Below, one piece after another: positions 1-9,135 of a stretch of DNA of 64,000 nt. The notes beneath the pieces are model-generated. The model had not been told where the DNA came from. It saw only the letters and a program-made list of their open reading frames with translations, and did no database searches. The position numbers and the translations under genes are program-made. The stretch spans positions 6,014,001-6,078,000 of the forward strand of contig NZ_AP022587.1 in NCBI RefSeq assembly GCF_010731715.1, in the 5' to 3' direction. The stretch is from Mycobacterium stomatepiae. GTDB lineage: Bacteria > Actinomycetota > Actinomycetes > Mycobacteriales > Mycobacteriaceae. Numbering within the stretch: position 1 is the stretch's first letter; each line of letters begins with the position of its first letter.

Positions 1-1
1 G

Positions 2-396
2 TTCTGGGGAGTCGCCGCCTACACCGCGCCGCGCAAGAACTCCGAAGTGACCACGTTGATTCACGAGTTGGCTTCGCTGACGATGACGACGACCGATCAG
101 GCATACATCTTCGCCTGGGTCGCGGTCTCGGTGATTGCGCTGCGCCCGGCCACCCAGCTGGTCAAGAACAACCCGTTCCCGCGGTGGTGGGCCTATGGCT
201 CGCTGTGGATCACGTTCATGTTCGAGGCGGGTGCGTTCGCCTTCCTGCCCCGCACCGGTCCGTTCGCGTGGAACGGGCTACTGGTGTTCGGTCGCCATTC
301 GTGCTGTTCACCGTGTGGATCATCATCCAGAGCAACCTTTGCTTCCGGGCGATCCGGGCCCAGCGGGAAGATCCCGACGAGAACTACTTCGCTTAA
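2..396 (+). pseudogene. membrane protein, 3' part, frameshifted (left edge of window)
   Basis: The 5' end lies outside the window. The reading frame is open from base 2 and shows hydrophobic helices (around YIFAWVAVSVIAL and WWAYGSLWITFMFEAGAFAF). After about base 290 the natural continuation (PFVLFTVWIIIQSNLCF, ending DENYFA at 396) is in another frame. One lost base in the C run of ggtcgccattcg (about 291-297) explains the shift. The family was not recognised; it looks like a polytopic inner-membrane protein of four or more helices. The TetR gene starts three bases after its stop, so the two are probably co-transcribed. Confidence 0.55.
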
Positions 397-399
397 GAC

Positions 400-1194
400 A
401 TGACGACCCCGGAGCTCCTGGAGCAGTCTGCCCTGACTGGGACTCCGGGCATCGCCATGCAGAATCCGCGACACGCGTCTGAAGACATTCGGGCGTCGGG
501 AGATAGCTGTCAATGCGAAAATGGCGGCGTGCCCGGTAAGACGAAGGTCAACGGCCAGGCAGTGACGCGCGGTGCGGGAAGGCGCCTGCTGCTGGAATCG
601 GCGCGCGCCTTGTTCGCTGAGCGCGGCTACGCCGGCACGAGCACGCGGGAGATCGCCCGGGCGGCCTCGGTATCGGAGCCGATGATTTTCCGGCACTTCG
701 GATCCAAGGCGAAGCTTTTCGAAGAGGCGGTGCTGGCACCGTTCAACACCTTCGTGTCCGACTATGTGGCGGACTGGGCCGCGCGCCCGCGCGGCATGAA
801 GACCCCCTACGCGGAAACGTATGACTTTTATCGCGGTGTCTACGACGTGCTGTCGGCGAATCGGCGACTGATCCACGAAATGATCGGAGCCCGCGCCGTG
901 GGCGGACCGTTGAGCGCCGAAACCGCCTCCGCGCCGCAAATGGGCCGACTCCTGGAACGTTTTGAGGCCATCGTGTACGGCGAGATCGCGGAGCGCGGGT
1001 TCCGTCCTTTCGATCCCGCGGTCGTGACGCGGGTGATCTTCGGGATGGTGTTCTCGATCGCGGTATTCGGTGACTGGATGTTTGAAGGCTCGACCCGCCC
1101 GCCGCCAAGCGCTGAGGCGTTCATCGAGGAGATGGCCCGTCTGACTATTTACGGCGCCTACCCGGAAGGTGCCACACCGACCGCGGCGCCATGA
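400..1194 (+). CDS. TetR/AcrR family transcriptional regulator
   Basis: The protein has the TetR DNA-binding domain: a helix-turn-helix at about residues 57-105 (SARALFAERGYAGTSTREIA, then a recognition helix ending MIFRHFGSK) followed by a helical ligand domain. The first 43 residues from the ATG at 400 are atypical for the family; GTG at 529 or ATG at 457 would give the more usual length of about 220 residues. The C-terminal segment with GDWMF resembles the TetR remnant at 54209-54397. It follows the membrane-protein gene by three bases. The ligand is unknown. Confidence 0.85.
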   Translation: MTTPELLEQSALTGTPGIAMQNPRHASEDIRASGDSCQCENGGVPGKTKVNGQAVTRGAGRRLLLESARALFAERGYAGTSTREIARAASVSEPMIFRHFGSKAKLFEEAVLAPFNTFVSDYVADWAARPRGMKTPYAETYDFYRGVYDVLSANRRLIHEMIGARAVGGPLSAETASAPQMGRLLERFEAIVYGEIAERGFRPFDPAVVTRVIFGMVFSIAVFGDWMFEGSTRPPPSAEAFIEEMARLTIYGAYPEGATPTAAP

Positions 1195-1721
1195 CTGGAA
1201 TAGTGAGCCCCGCAACGGATTCTGATCAATCCAACTAGCCTTGTCGCCACTCGCACCGTAGATTGCGATGAGAATCATCGCTTCGAGAATGCGCTCGCGA
1301 CTCGGGCGCCGGCCCATCGCGGCGAAGACCTAACCGTCGAACACCGCCGCTGCCAAGACGGTCGCGAATGGAAGCCTGGCCGAACACGAGTGCCTTACCG
1401 TGAGCCATAGATCCTCATCGCCCCCACGCCGGGGTCGCGCACACCATTGAATATATGATTGATTAAATTCTGAATTGACATGAGAACCTCGACCTCCTAG
1501 TCGATCTCCGCATCCGCCGGTGGACTTCAGCGGTTGAGCTGTCTCATTCTCCGCCGTTTGGGCACACGGGTGTCGATGGTCCGGCTAGGCACCGGAAGAG
1601 CGTGACACGGTAGACGGAAACTCGTCGTCGATATTCGAGGTGGCCGAGGGCCGGCCCGCAGGGCGTGCGGGAATGTGGCTCAGCGTGAAGCTGCAGTGAA
1701 TAGCATTGCGCACCAGTACAA
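1195..1721. other. non-coding stretch between convergent genes
   Basis: No convincing gene is seen in these 527 bases. The long frame on the minus strand that runs into this region is antisense to the TetR gene and has arginine-rich shadow composition. An AT-rich patch lies at about 1446-1475. No clear terminator hairpin with a T tract was found. Confidence 0.5.
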
Positions 1722-2330
1722 TTACCCGGCGAGGAGCTGCTGCATCTGGCCGATGTCGGTCTGCCGTGCTTTGACTATTTGCTTGGCCAGGCTGATGGCG
1801 TCGACGTTCTTTCCCTTAGCGACTTCACCGTTGGCGAGGTCGATTGTTGCCTGATACAGACTGATCATCGAGTTCAGGTAGACCGTGTCGAACTCAGGCC
1901 CCCGCAATGCCGCAAGCTTGGTGAGGGTCGGGTTGTTGCGCGGGTTGTTGGGCGCGGTGGGGAGGTTGCTGGTCCCGGACGGGTTGTCCTGGCCTTCTTT
2001 CCACTGCGCCCGCAAGGCTTTCAAGACCTGTGTGTCCACCTGCAGGGCCGCGACGGCCTTGGCGGCGAACGCGACGACGTCGGGATTCTCGGAATGATCG
2101 GCTACCAGTGCCGACATGCTGATACCTTGATCCTCACGTGCAATTGCGTCGTTCGCGAAAGCAACGTCGGCGGGGGTGTAGGCGGCGGGTTCACCAGTGA
2201 TCACGGGCATGTCATCGCTCCGGGTCGGGTGTGCGTGGTCGCCCGACGGCGAGCTGCTGCACGACGAGAGGAGCAACGCGATGCCCCAGGCCATCAGAGC
2301 GGCTGCGATGCGCGTGGCGAACGATGGCAC
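1722..2330 (-). CDS. DUF305-like lipoprotein
   Basis: The 202-residue protein starts with a lipoprotein signal peptide with lipobox LSSC (modified Cys at about residue 24), so it should be anchored on the outer face of the membrane. The mature part resembles DUF305 proteins: helical, with ADVAFANDAIAREDQG near residue 54 and FDTVYLNSMISLYQATIDLA near residue 147. DUF305 proteins usually carry a HH pair in the second motif (MIPHHxxAI), a likely metal site; here it reads MISLYQATI, so metal binding may be lost. No operon partner is seen. Confidence 0.8.
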   Translation of the reverse strand: MPSFATRIAAALMAWGIALLLSSCSSSPSGDHAHPTRSDDMPVITGEPAAYTPADVAFANDAIAREDQGISMSALVADHSENPDVVAFAAKAVAALQVDTQVLKALRAQWKEGQDNPSGTSNLPTAPNNPRNNPTLTKLAALRGPEFDTVYLNSMISLYQATIDLANGEVAKGKNVDAISLAKQIVKARQTDIGQMQQLLAG

Positions 2331-2639
2331 GTCGTCAGATTAGTGGACGCCCGGAATCGAATTTCGCCGTGGCGTCGGTGGGTCCCGATTGATCGATCGC
2401 CCTGTCCGGCCGCGAGGTGAACCGCGGCCGGCCCTTCGTGTAACCGTCCGGCGCGACGACCCGCGTGCGCAACCGCGGGGAAGGACTTCCGGCGTGACGG
2501 CAAGGCGGACGTCGAACCGTCGGCTGCGGCAGTGGCGCCGGTCAGGTGGCTCGCGATCGTGGGCGTCGACGATGCGAGCACCTATGAATCCGGTGTGCCT
2601 GGCCGTCCGCGAGATCGCTTTTACGACACGGCCTCTCAT

Positions 2640-2656
2640 GTTTAGCAGCGCTAAAC
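2640..2656. promoter_or_regulatory. 17-bp palindrome, operator-like
   Basis: Perfect inverted repeat GTTTAGC-AGC-GCTAAAC in the leader upstream of yrbEA. The size and symmetry suit a TetR-type dimeric regulator; no T tract follows, so a terminator is unlikely. Confidence 0.4.
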
Positions 2657-2936
2657 CCCATTGCCGAAAGACCATTCGGTCTACCTCGGCGACCAGCAAG
2701 GACGTGGCCCGGAAGCCGCCGGGCGCTCCGTCGACGGACGTGGGTCAATCTTTAATCTTGATAAAAATATTAGTTAAGTGCTGCTATATTTAGCGACACT
2801 CACACTCCGCCGGCCGCGCGTCCAGAATTTCTCGTCCAACGCGCCAAAATTGAAGCAAGCCAGGGAAAGTCGACTGAGCTGGAGCGGTAGCCGGACTACT
2901 TGACACGTGTTTTGAGACGACAAGGTCAGAAAAGCA

Positions 2937-2963
2937 TTGACTTGAGACTGGTTGCTGCATAAT
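2937..2963 (+). promoter_or_regulatory. possible promoter of the mce operon
   Basis: TTGACT (2937-2942) and CATAAT (2958-2963) are separated by 15 bases, slightly short for a housekeeping promoter. The -10 element runs directly into the first copy of the direct repeat at 2963, which would place a bound protein over the start region. This is a weak call from sequence alone. Confidence 0.25.
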
Positions 2964-3009
2964 GTGGTCCCGCACACATCAGACTCAGAGTGTGGTCCGG
3001 CACGCATCA
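2963..3009 (+). repeat. two 19-bp direct repeats upstream of yrbEA
   Basis: Copies at 2963-2981 (TGTGGTCCCGCACACATCA) and 2991-3009 (TGTGGTCCGGCACGCATCA) differ at two positions and have a 28-bp period. Their place just downstream of the promoter-like pair suggests regulator binding sites. Confidence 0.4.
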
Positions 3010-3204
3010 CCTCGAACCTGGAAGAGCCGCATGAGGGAGATGGACACGGATGGGGGAGATTGACATAGCGCCAGGAGCGTATTCCTGTCCGGCGATTGCG
3101 CGGCGGGTATTTGCGGCGGCCACACCAGGCTTGTTTGCGGACCGCCGCGCCGAGTTCACCGTCGCCCTTTTTGCCGGCGCCGAGCAAACGAGGAGAGGCT
3201 GTTA

Positions 3205-4002
3205 GTGGTCTCTAACACCCCACTGATCGGGCTGGCGAAGAAGCCGCTGGACAAACCGGTTCGCGAAGTCGGCAGTTTCATCGCGATGGCGATGGACACC
3301 TTTATCCAGGCATTCCGGCCACCGTTCTTCTGGCGCGAGGTGGTCGAGCAATGCTGGTTCATCGCGCGGGTTGCGACCTTCCCGGCGGTCGCGCAATCGA
3401 TTGCTTTCAACGGGATGGTCGTTTTCCTCTTCGGCGTTGCGACGGTCTCGTTCGGGGCGGGCGACGTAATCGGCGCGGCTTCGGGGCTGGCGACCGTTTC
3501 GCAGATCGGCCCGGTGACCACCGTGTTCGTCCTAAGCGGTGCCGCCGCCACGGCGATGTGCGCCGACTTGGGCTCCCGAACCATTCGCGAAGAGATCGAC
3601 GCGATGCGGGTCTTGGGTATCGATCCAATTCATCGGCTGGTGGTGCCACGGGTGACCGCCCTACTGATCGCGGGCAACCTGATCAATGCCGTGGTGGTGA
3701 TCGCGGGACTAAGTGCCGACTACATGTTCGCCGTCTACGCGCTAAACGGTAACCCCGGTGCGTTCGCGTCGAGCCTGACGTTGCTCACCAACGGCCCCAC
3801 GGTCGTGGTCAGCTTCGTCAAGGCCTCTGTTTTTGGAGTGCTCGCCGGATTAATCGCCTGTTATAGGGGAATGTCCGCCGGCGGCGGACCACAGGGTGTC
3901 GGAAACGCCGTCAACGAGACGGTGGTGTTCACGTTCATGGCGCTGCTGATCGCGAACATCATCATCAGCGTCGTCACCGCGACCCAGACGCTGGCGACAT
4001 GA
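3205..4002 (+). CDS. yrbEA: YrbEA, MlaE-type permease of the Mce transporter
   Basis: Integral membrane protein of 265 residues with the MlaE/YrbE permease fold: about five to six hydrophobic helices, the conserved LGSRTIREEIDAMRVLGIDP signature near residue 120, and GGGPQGVGNAVNETVV near the C-terminus. With YrbEB it should form the membrane channel of an ABC-type lipid importer fed by the Mce proteins. It starts at GTG 3205 after a GAGGAGAGG ribosome-binding site and overlaps yrbEB by four bases. First gene of the operon. Confidence 0.93.
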   Translation: MVSNTPLIGLAKKPLDKPVREVGSFIAMAMDTFIQAFRPPFFWREVVEQCWFIARVATFPAVAQSIAFNGMVVFLFGVATVSFGAGDVIGAASGLATVSQIGPVTTVFVLSGAAATAMCADLGSRTIREEIDAMRVLGIDPIHRLVVPRVTALLIAGNLINAVVVIAGLSADYMFAVYALNGNPGAFASSLTLLTNGPTVVVSFVKASVFGVLAGLIACYRGMSAGGGPQGVGNAVNETVVFTFMALLIANIIISVVTATQTLAT

Positions 4003-4862
4003 TCGCCGACGCAAAGGTCGTGGTGGGTGCCCGGTACCCGCGGCTGACTCGCACCGCGCGGACTTGGGCCGCGGGTTGGACTCGCCTCGGCGAGCAAATG
4101 GAGTTCTACGTCAAGGCCCTTGTTGCTATTCGCAGCACCCTCGTCAAATACAAATCGGAGACATTGCGGGTGGTCTCCGAGATGAGCTTGGGCGTGGGTG
4201 CGCTTGCCCTGATCGGTGGCGAGGTAGTGATCCTCGCGGTGTTGACCGGTAGCGCGGCGGCCATCGTCGGCATCTTCGGCTACATCCAGGCCAGCAGCAT
4301 CGGCGTCGGCGCGATCGCCGGATTCTTCTCCGCCTACGCCAACGTGCGTTTGCAGCTTCCGCTCATTGTCGCCAACGGCCTCGCGGCCACCATCGGTGCC
4401 GGTGCGACCGCGCAACTCGGGGCGATGCGGATCAGCGAGGAGATCGACGCGCTGGAGGTCATCGGCATCCGTTCCATCCCTTACCTGGTGACGACCCGCG
4501 TGCTGGGTGGCCTACTGGTGGTTCCGCCGCTCTACTGCATCACCTTCGTCGGCTCGGTCATTACCACTCGAACCATCGTGCTCCTCACTTACCACCAGGG
4601 GGCCGGCGGCTTCGACCACTACTTCAACACGTTCCTGCTGCCCAGGGACGTCCTGGTGTCCGGGCTCGAATGCACCGTGCAGGCCGTGATCGTCATGCTG
4701 ATCCACACCTATTACGGCTACACCGCCTCGGGCGGCCCCGCAGGGGTCGGTGAGGCCGTCGGCCGCGCGGTGCGGGCCTCCATCGGGGTGTCCATCACCC
4801 TCACCTTCGTGCTGTCCCTGGTCCTCTACGGGCAGTCCGGCGACTTCCACCTGTCGGGTTAG
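3999..4862 (+). CDS. yrbEB: YrbEB, MlaE-type permease of the Mce transporter
   Basis: Second MlaE-family permease, 287 residues, starting at ATG 3999 in an ATGA overlap with yrbEA. It has the same signature (QLGAMRISEEIDALEVIGIR, residues about 140-160) and the C-terminal SGGPAGVGEAVGRAVR segment. Pairing with YrbEA is standard in mycobacterial mce operons. The ATPase (MceG/Mkl) is not in the window and is normally encoded elsewhere. Confidence 0.93.
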   Translation: MIADAKVVVGARYPRLTRTARTWAAGWTRLGEQMEFYVKALVAIRSTLVKYKSETLRVVSEMSLGVGALALIGGEVVILAVLTGSAAAIVGIFGYIQASSIGVGAIAGFFSAYANVRLQLPLIVANGLAATIGAGATAQLGAMRISEEIDALEVIGIRSIPYLVTTRVLGGLLVVPPLYCITFVGSVITTRTIVLLTYHQGAGGFDHYFNTFLLPRDVLVSGLECTVQAVIVMLIHTYYGYTASGGPAGVGEAVGRAVRASIGVSITLTFVLSLVLYGQSGDFHLSG

Positions 4863-4867
4863 CAACG

Positions 4868-6266
4868 ATGAAAAAAACACGTGCGCTGCATCCGGGTTGG
4901 TACGCACTGATTTTGGTTGTGCTGCTTATCGCGGCAATCCCGCTATCGGTGATGGCCTTCAAGCGAGACTTCGTCGACTACGCCAATGTGACGTTGGTGT
5001 CGGATCGTGCCGGTCTAGTCATGGACGTCAACGCGGTCGTCAAGTACCGCGGTGTGGAAGTCGGCCGGGTCTCATCGATCGATCCGAAAAATGGCGCGAC
5101 TCTCGGGCTGGAGCTGAATCCGAGTCAGCTCAGATACATACCGGCCAACGTTGAAGCGCAGATCAGCTCGCCGACGGTCTTCGGTGCGAAGTATGTCGAT
5201 TTGCGTCCACCGCCGGACCCGAGCCGCAAACGGTTGGCAGCGGGTGCGGTGTTGACCACGAACAAGGTGAGCATCGAATCGAATTCGGTGCTCAAGGATT
5301 TGGTGGGCGTGCTCAACCAGATCGATCCGGCCAAGATCAACGCGGTGATCTCCGCGTTGGCCGAAGGGTTTCGGGGCAAGGGCGAGGTCATCGGCCAGGC
5401 CATCACCGATTTCAACCAGGTGTTGATGGAGGTCAATCCCCGCAGTGAACTGCTGCGGTCCGATTGGCGCGCGTTCGGTAATTTCAGCGACGCCTACTCG
5501 GGTGCCGCTCAGAACCTGGTGGCCGTGTTGGACGCCGGAGCCGACGACAGCGCCGTGCTCGCCAGACAATCCAAAGACCTCGACTACGCACTGGTCACCC
5601 TCACCGGGCTTGGTAAAAGCGGTAACAAACTCTTCGACTCGACCAACACCACCAACCTCATCCATCTGCTCAAGGAGCTCGAGCCGACGACGCGGCTGTT
5701 GATGAAATACAACCCCGAACTGACCTGCACGTTCCTGGGCGCATCGCGGTTATGCCGATGCCTTCACGTTCAACGGGCGGTCGTTCCTGGCCGATGCCGG
5801 CCTGCTGTTCGGCGACGATACTTATCGGTACCCGGAGAACCTTCCCGTTGTGGACATTAAAGGCGGTCCAGGTGGAACGCCGAGCTGCGGTTCGTTGCCC
5901 GATGTCGAGAAGAACTTCCCGCAGCGCTACCTGATCACCAACTCCGGGTTCGGTCCCGGCATGGATGTGCGCCCGAACCCGGGCATCGGGTTCCCCGGCT
6001 ATGCCAACTACGGCCCGACCGGCCGTGGGACCCCGCTGCCGCCGACGCTCAAGGACGAGGGCGGCCCGGCGCCGGGCCCGGTGCCCTACCCCGGGGCGCC
6101 GCCCTACGGTGCGCAGCGCTACGCACCGGATGGCGCGCCGCTGTTCCCGGGGCTGCCGCCGGCTCCGCCCGCCGGGCGACCGCGAGACCCGGGCATGGGC
6201 AAACCGCCGGCCGGATCCGAACCCTTCGTGCCGCCCTACCCAGGAACCCCGGCCAAGCCCCGCTAG
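4868..6266 (+). pseudogene. mceA: MceA, interrupted by a frameshifting deletion
   Basis: The N-terminal membrane anchor (ALILVVLLIAAIPLSVMAF) and the MlaD/Mce domain (KYRGVEVGRVSSID, AQISSPTVFGAKYVDLRPP) are intact. At 5741-5748 the frame changes: after CTFLGA the expected stretch (WxLxNG in relatives) is missing and the sequence resumes one frame later at GYADAFTFNGRSF, running to the stop at 6266. The missing amount is about 17-20 bases, not a homopolymer slip. As written, translation stops at 5860 and yields about 330 residues, losing the Pro/Gly-rich tail. Spacing to yrbEB is five bases. Confidence 0.85.
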
Positions 6267-6298
6267 CGCACCCGACCCACGTCCAAGAAAGGCGAACA

Positions 6299-7327
6299 TT
6301 GCGCCACAAGTTTCGAGGCATACTGGTGCGGTTTGCCATCTATGCCACCGTATGTTCGTTGGGCATCGCGTTGCTGCTTGCCGTTTTCGGCCAATTCCGT
6401 TTTGAGGAGTCGAACGACTACAACGCTGTTTTCGCCAACGTCTCGGGGTTACGCGAAAACAATTTCGTGCGCATCGCGGGCGTGGAAGTAGGCAAGGTCA
6501 AGGCAGTCTCCGTGCAGCCCGATTCCACGGTGCGGGTCGAGTTCACCGCAGACAAGACGGTGACACTCACCGAGGGAAGCCGGGCGATTGTCCGCTACGA
6601 CGACCTTTTCGGAGGCAGATTCCTCGCACTGGAGGAAGGTGCCGGGGGGGTCAAGAAACTCAACCCAGGGGCAACCATCCCGCTGGGTCGCACCCAGCCG
6701 GCCCTGGATCTAGACGCGTTGATCGGGGGATTACGGCCCCTGTTCCGCTCCCTCGACCCTGATCAGGTCAATGCGCTGAGCGGTCAGTTGATACAGGCCT
6801 TACAGGGCCAGGGCGCCACGATCGGTTCGGTGCTGACTCAGGCCGCCTCGGTCAGCGGCACTCTCGCCGATCGCGACCAGCTGTTCGGCCAGCTCATCAC
6901 GAACCTGAACACCGTGCTCACATCGGCAGGCGAACAGGACAAACAGGTCGCCAAGGCCCTCGATTCGCTAACCACGCTCAGCAATACGCTCAACACCCGA
7001 CGCGACGCGCTCGCGAATGGTTTGAAGGGTGCCGCACGGCTCTTCAAGGCGGGCAACGAGGTCCTGGAGGCGGCCCGCGATCCACTTAAACAGGTGGTGG
7101 ACGAAGGGGGTCGCGTTGGCGGAACCATCATGGCCGACAAGGACTTTGTCGACAACCTGATTAACACCCTGCCCGACGATTACCGGATCATCGGCCGCGA
7201 GGGCCTGTACGGCGACTTCTTCACCTTCTACCTATGCGACCTGATTTTGAAGGTGAATGGCAAGAACGGGCAGCCGACCGATATCACGCTGGCCAGCCAG
7301 CGTTCGGGGAGGTGCACCCCGAAATGA
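6299..7327 (+). CDS. mceB: MceB, Mce family protein
   Basis: A 342-residue Mce protein: N-terminal membrane anchor (residues 11-30), MlaD/Mce domain (VRIAGVEVGKVKAVSVQPD, YDDLFGGRFLALEEG), then a long helical region. It starts at TTG 6299 after AAGAAAGG. The last codons overlap the mceC start by four bases (ATGA). Mce proteins form a hexameric periplasmic needle that conducts lipid to the YrbE permeases. Confidence 0.92.
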   Translation: MRHKFRGILVRFAIYATVCSLGIALLLAVFGQFRFEESNDYNAVFANVSGLRENNFVRIAGVEVGKVKAVSVQPDSTVRVEFTADKTVTLTEGSRAIVRYDDLFGGRFLALEEGAGGVKKLNPGATIPLGRTQPALDLDALIGGLRPLFRSLDPDQVNALSGQLIQALQGQGATIGSVLTQAASVSGTLADRDQLFGQLITNLNTVLTSAGEQDKQVAKALDSLTTLSNTLNTRRDALANGLKGAARLFKAGNEVLEAARDPLKQVVDEGGRVGGTIMADKDFVDNLINTLPDDYRIIGREGLYGDFFTFYLCDLILKVNGKNGQPTDITLASQRSGRCTPK

Positions 7328-9135
7328 AACGTGCATATCAACGGCTCTTCGAGATGAAGCAATTCTCCGAGCGCAATCCCTACAAAATCGGCATCATCGG
7401 CATGGTCGTCGTGGCCATGGCGGTATTTATTGCGCTGTATTACGACAAGCTGACCTTCCTCACCGGCGACAAGGAATACACGGCGTACTTCGCCGAGGCC
7501 GGTGGGCTGGAGACCAACAGCGTCGTCGAGGTCTCGGGTGCCCGCGTCGGCCGCGTATCGTCGGTCGGCCTGGATGGACCGAAGGTAGTGGTCACGTTCC
7601 ACATTCCCGGCGACATACGACTCGGCGACCGCACCGAGGCCTCGGTCAAATTGAAGACCCTGCTGGGGAGCAAGCTCATCGAGCTCACCCCGCGAGGCGA
7701 TCGTCCGCTGTCCGGGCCGATACCGCTGGAGCGGACCACGTCGGCCTATCAGCTGCCCGATGTGCTGGGCGACCTCTCCAAGACGGTCGCCAAGTTGAAC
7801 ACCGACCAGCTGTCGACCGCGCTTTCGGTGGTGGCCAACGAATTCAGTGGGACCCCACCGCAAGTCAAGGCGGCGGCGGACGGAGTGGCACGGTTTTCCC
7901 AGACTTTGGATGAGCGTGACAAGGAGCTGCGGAACCTGCTCGCCAACGCCCAAAAAGTGACAAAGGTCCTCGGTGACCGCAGCGAGCACATAGTAAACCT
8001 CGTCGGCGACACCAACATGCTGCTGGCGCGGCTCAAAGCCGAGGACCGCTACCTGGACCGAATATTCAACGACAACAGCAACATTGTCCGGGCGCTGATG
8101 AAAGTCGTCGACGACAACCATGCGAACTTGAAACCCGCGCTGGAGAAACTCAACGGGGTGCTGGGGCTGCTCAACAATCGGAAGGGACGCATCCAGGAGG
8201 CGCTCAAGGGTCTCAACAGTTTCGCGCTCGCGCTGGGTGAAGCGGTGGCCTCGGGTCCGTTCTTCAAGGCCTACCTGGTGAACCTGCTGCCGGGACAGTT
8301 CGTCCAGCCGTTCATCGACTCCGCCTTCTCCGATCTCGGGTTGGATCCCGCGACCCTGCTGCCCTCGCAGCTCACCGATCCGCAGACCGGTCAGCCGGCC
8401 ACCCCGCCTTTGCCGATGCCGTACCCGCGGACCGGCCAGGGTGGTGACCCGCGCATGAACATTCCCGATGCCATCACCGGCAACCCCGGCGACCTGCCCT
8501 GCAGTGTCCCGGGCCGCCCGGGCGCACCTGGCTGTTATCCGCTTCGGCCAGAACCTCCGGCGCCGCCGCCGGGCGGGCTGCCGCCGGGGCCGCCGGCACT
8601 GGGGCCGGGACCGGGCAACGCGTCGACGGGCCCTGTCGAGCAGCCCGCACCCGGACAAACACCGCCGGGCCAGGGGCCGGTGCTGGCGCCGACTGAGTCC
8701 TTCGGCCCGCGGCCGGGTCCTGCGCAAGGGGTCAGCAGTGAAGTCCCGCAAGTCACAAATGATCGTGGCCTCGGTGTTGGCACTGCTGCTCGTGGGCGTG
8801 GCTGCCGCGTGGATGTGGTGGCCCGCCGACCGTACAAATGTCGTCGGATACTTCGACAACGCCAACGGCATCTTCGTCGGCGACGATGTCGTGATCCTGG
8901 GGGTATCGGTTGGCAAGATCGAGAAAATCGAACCGCAGCCCGACCCCGTCAAGGTCTCGTTCTGGTACGACTCCAAGTACAAGGTGCCCGCGGATGCCAA
9001 AGCGGTGGTGCTGTCTCCGTCGCTGGTGACGGTCCGGGCTCTGCAACTCACCCCGGCCTACACGGGCGGCCCGGCAATGACCAACGGCACCGTGCTGCCG
9101 CTGGCCCGCACCGCCGTCCCGGTCGAGTGGGATGA
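7324..9135 (+). CDS. mceC: MceC, Mce family protein; natural stop lost at the 3' end
   Basis: The start is ATG 7324, overlapping the mceB stop. The anchor (IGIIGMVVVAMAVFIALYY), Mce domain (VEVSGARVGRVSSVG, KTLLGSKLIELTP) and Pro/Gly-rich tail are present. Relatives commonly end near the mceD start in QQ-stop. Here QQ-TGA exists at 8733-8741, but one frame away from the protein, consistent with loss of one G in the run at 8728-8731. As written the frame runs on through mceD to 9135, adding about 130 foreign residues. The natural product would be about 472 residues ending at 8741. Confidence 0.85.
   Translation: MKRAYQRLFEMKQFSERNPYKIGIIGMVVVAMAVFIALYYDKLTFLTGDKEYTAYFAEAGGLETNSVVEVSGARVGRVSSVGLDGPKVVVTFHIPGDIRLGDRTEASVKLKTLLGSKLIELTPRGDRPLSGPIPLERTTSAYQLPDVLGDLSKTVAKLNTDQLSTALSVVANEFSGTPPQVKAAADGVARFSQTLDERDKELRNLLANAQKVTKVLGDRSEHIVNLVGDTNMLLARLKAEDRYLDRIFNDNSNIVRALMKVVDDNHANLKPALEKLNGVLGLLNNRKGRIQEALKGLNSFALALGEAVASGPFFKAYLVNLLPGQFVQPFIDSAFSDLGLDPATLLPSQLTDPQTGQPATPPLPMPYPRTGQGGDPRMNIPDAITGNPGDLPCSVPGRPGAPGCYPLRPEPPAPPPGGLPPGPPALGPGPGNASTGPVEQPAPGQTPPGQGPVLAPTESFGPRPGPAQGVSSEVPQVTNDRGLGVGTAARGRGCRVDVVARRPYKCRRILRQRQRHLRRRRCRDPGGIGWQDRENRTAARPRQGLVLVRLQVQGARGCQSGGAVSVAGDGPGSATHPGLHGRPGNDQRHRAAAGPHRRPGRVG

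Larger units (their letters stand above)
2331..3204. other. long intergenic leader upstream of the mce operon
   Basis: About 870 bases separate the divergent lipoprotein gene and yrbEA. Open frames here (for example 2389-2793 plus and 2340-2699 minus) have arginine-rich or unlikely composition and no recognised domain. The region holds a 17-bp palindrome (2640-2656), an AT-rich block (2752-2792), a weak promoter-like pair (2937-2963) and a 19-bp direct repeat (2963-3009). It is most likely regulatory DNA for the mce operon. Confidence 0.5.

Noticed and set aside
193..1317. 374-codon minus-strand frame at the left end
   Set aside because: Lies antisense to the TetR gene; Arg/Gly-rich shadow composition typical of high-GC opposite frames.
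2389..2793. 134-codon plus-strand frame in the mce leader
   Set aside because: Arg-rich composition, no ribosome-binding site of note and no recognised domain.
7228..9051. 607-codon minus-strand frame
   Set aside because: Antisense to mceC and mceD, whose Mce domains are clear; no domain in the minus frame.
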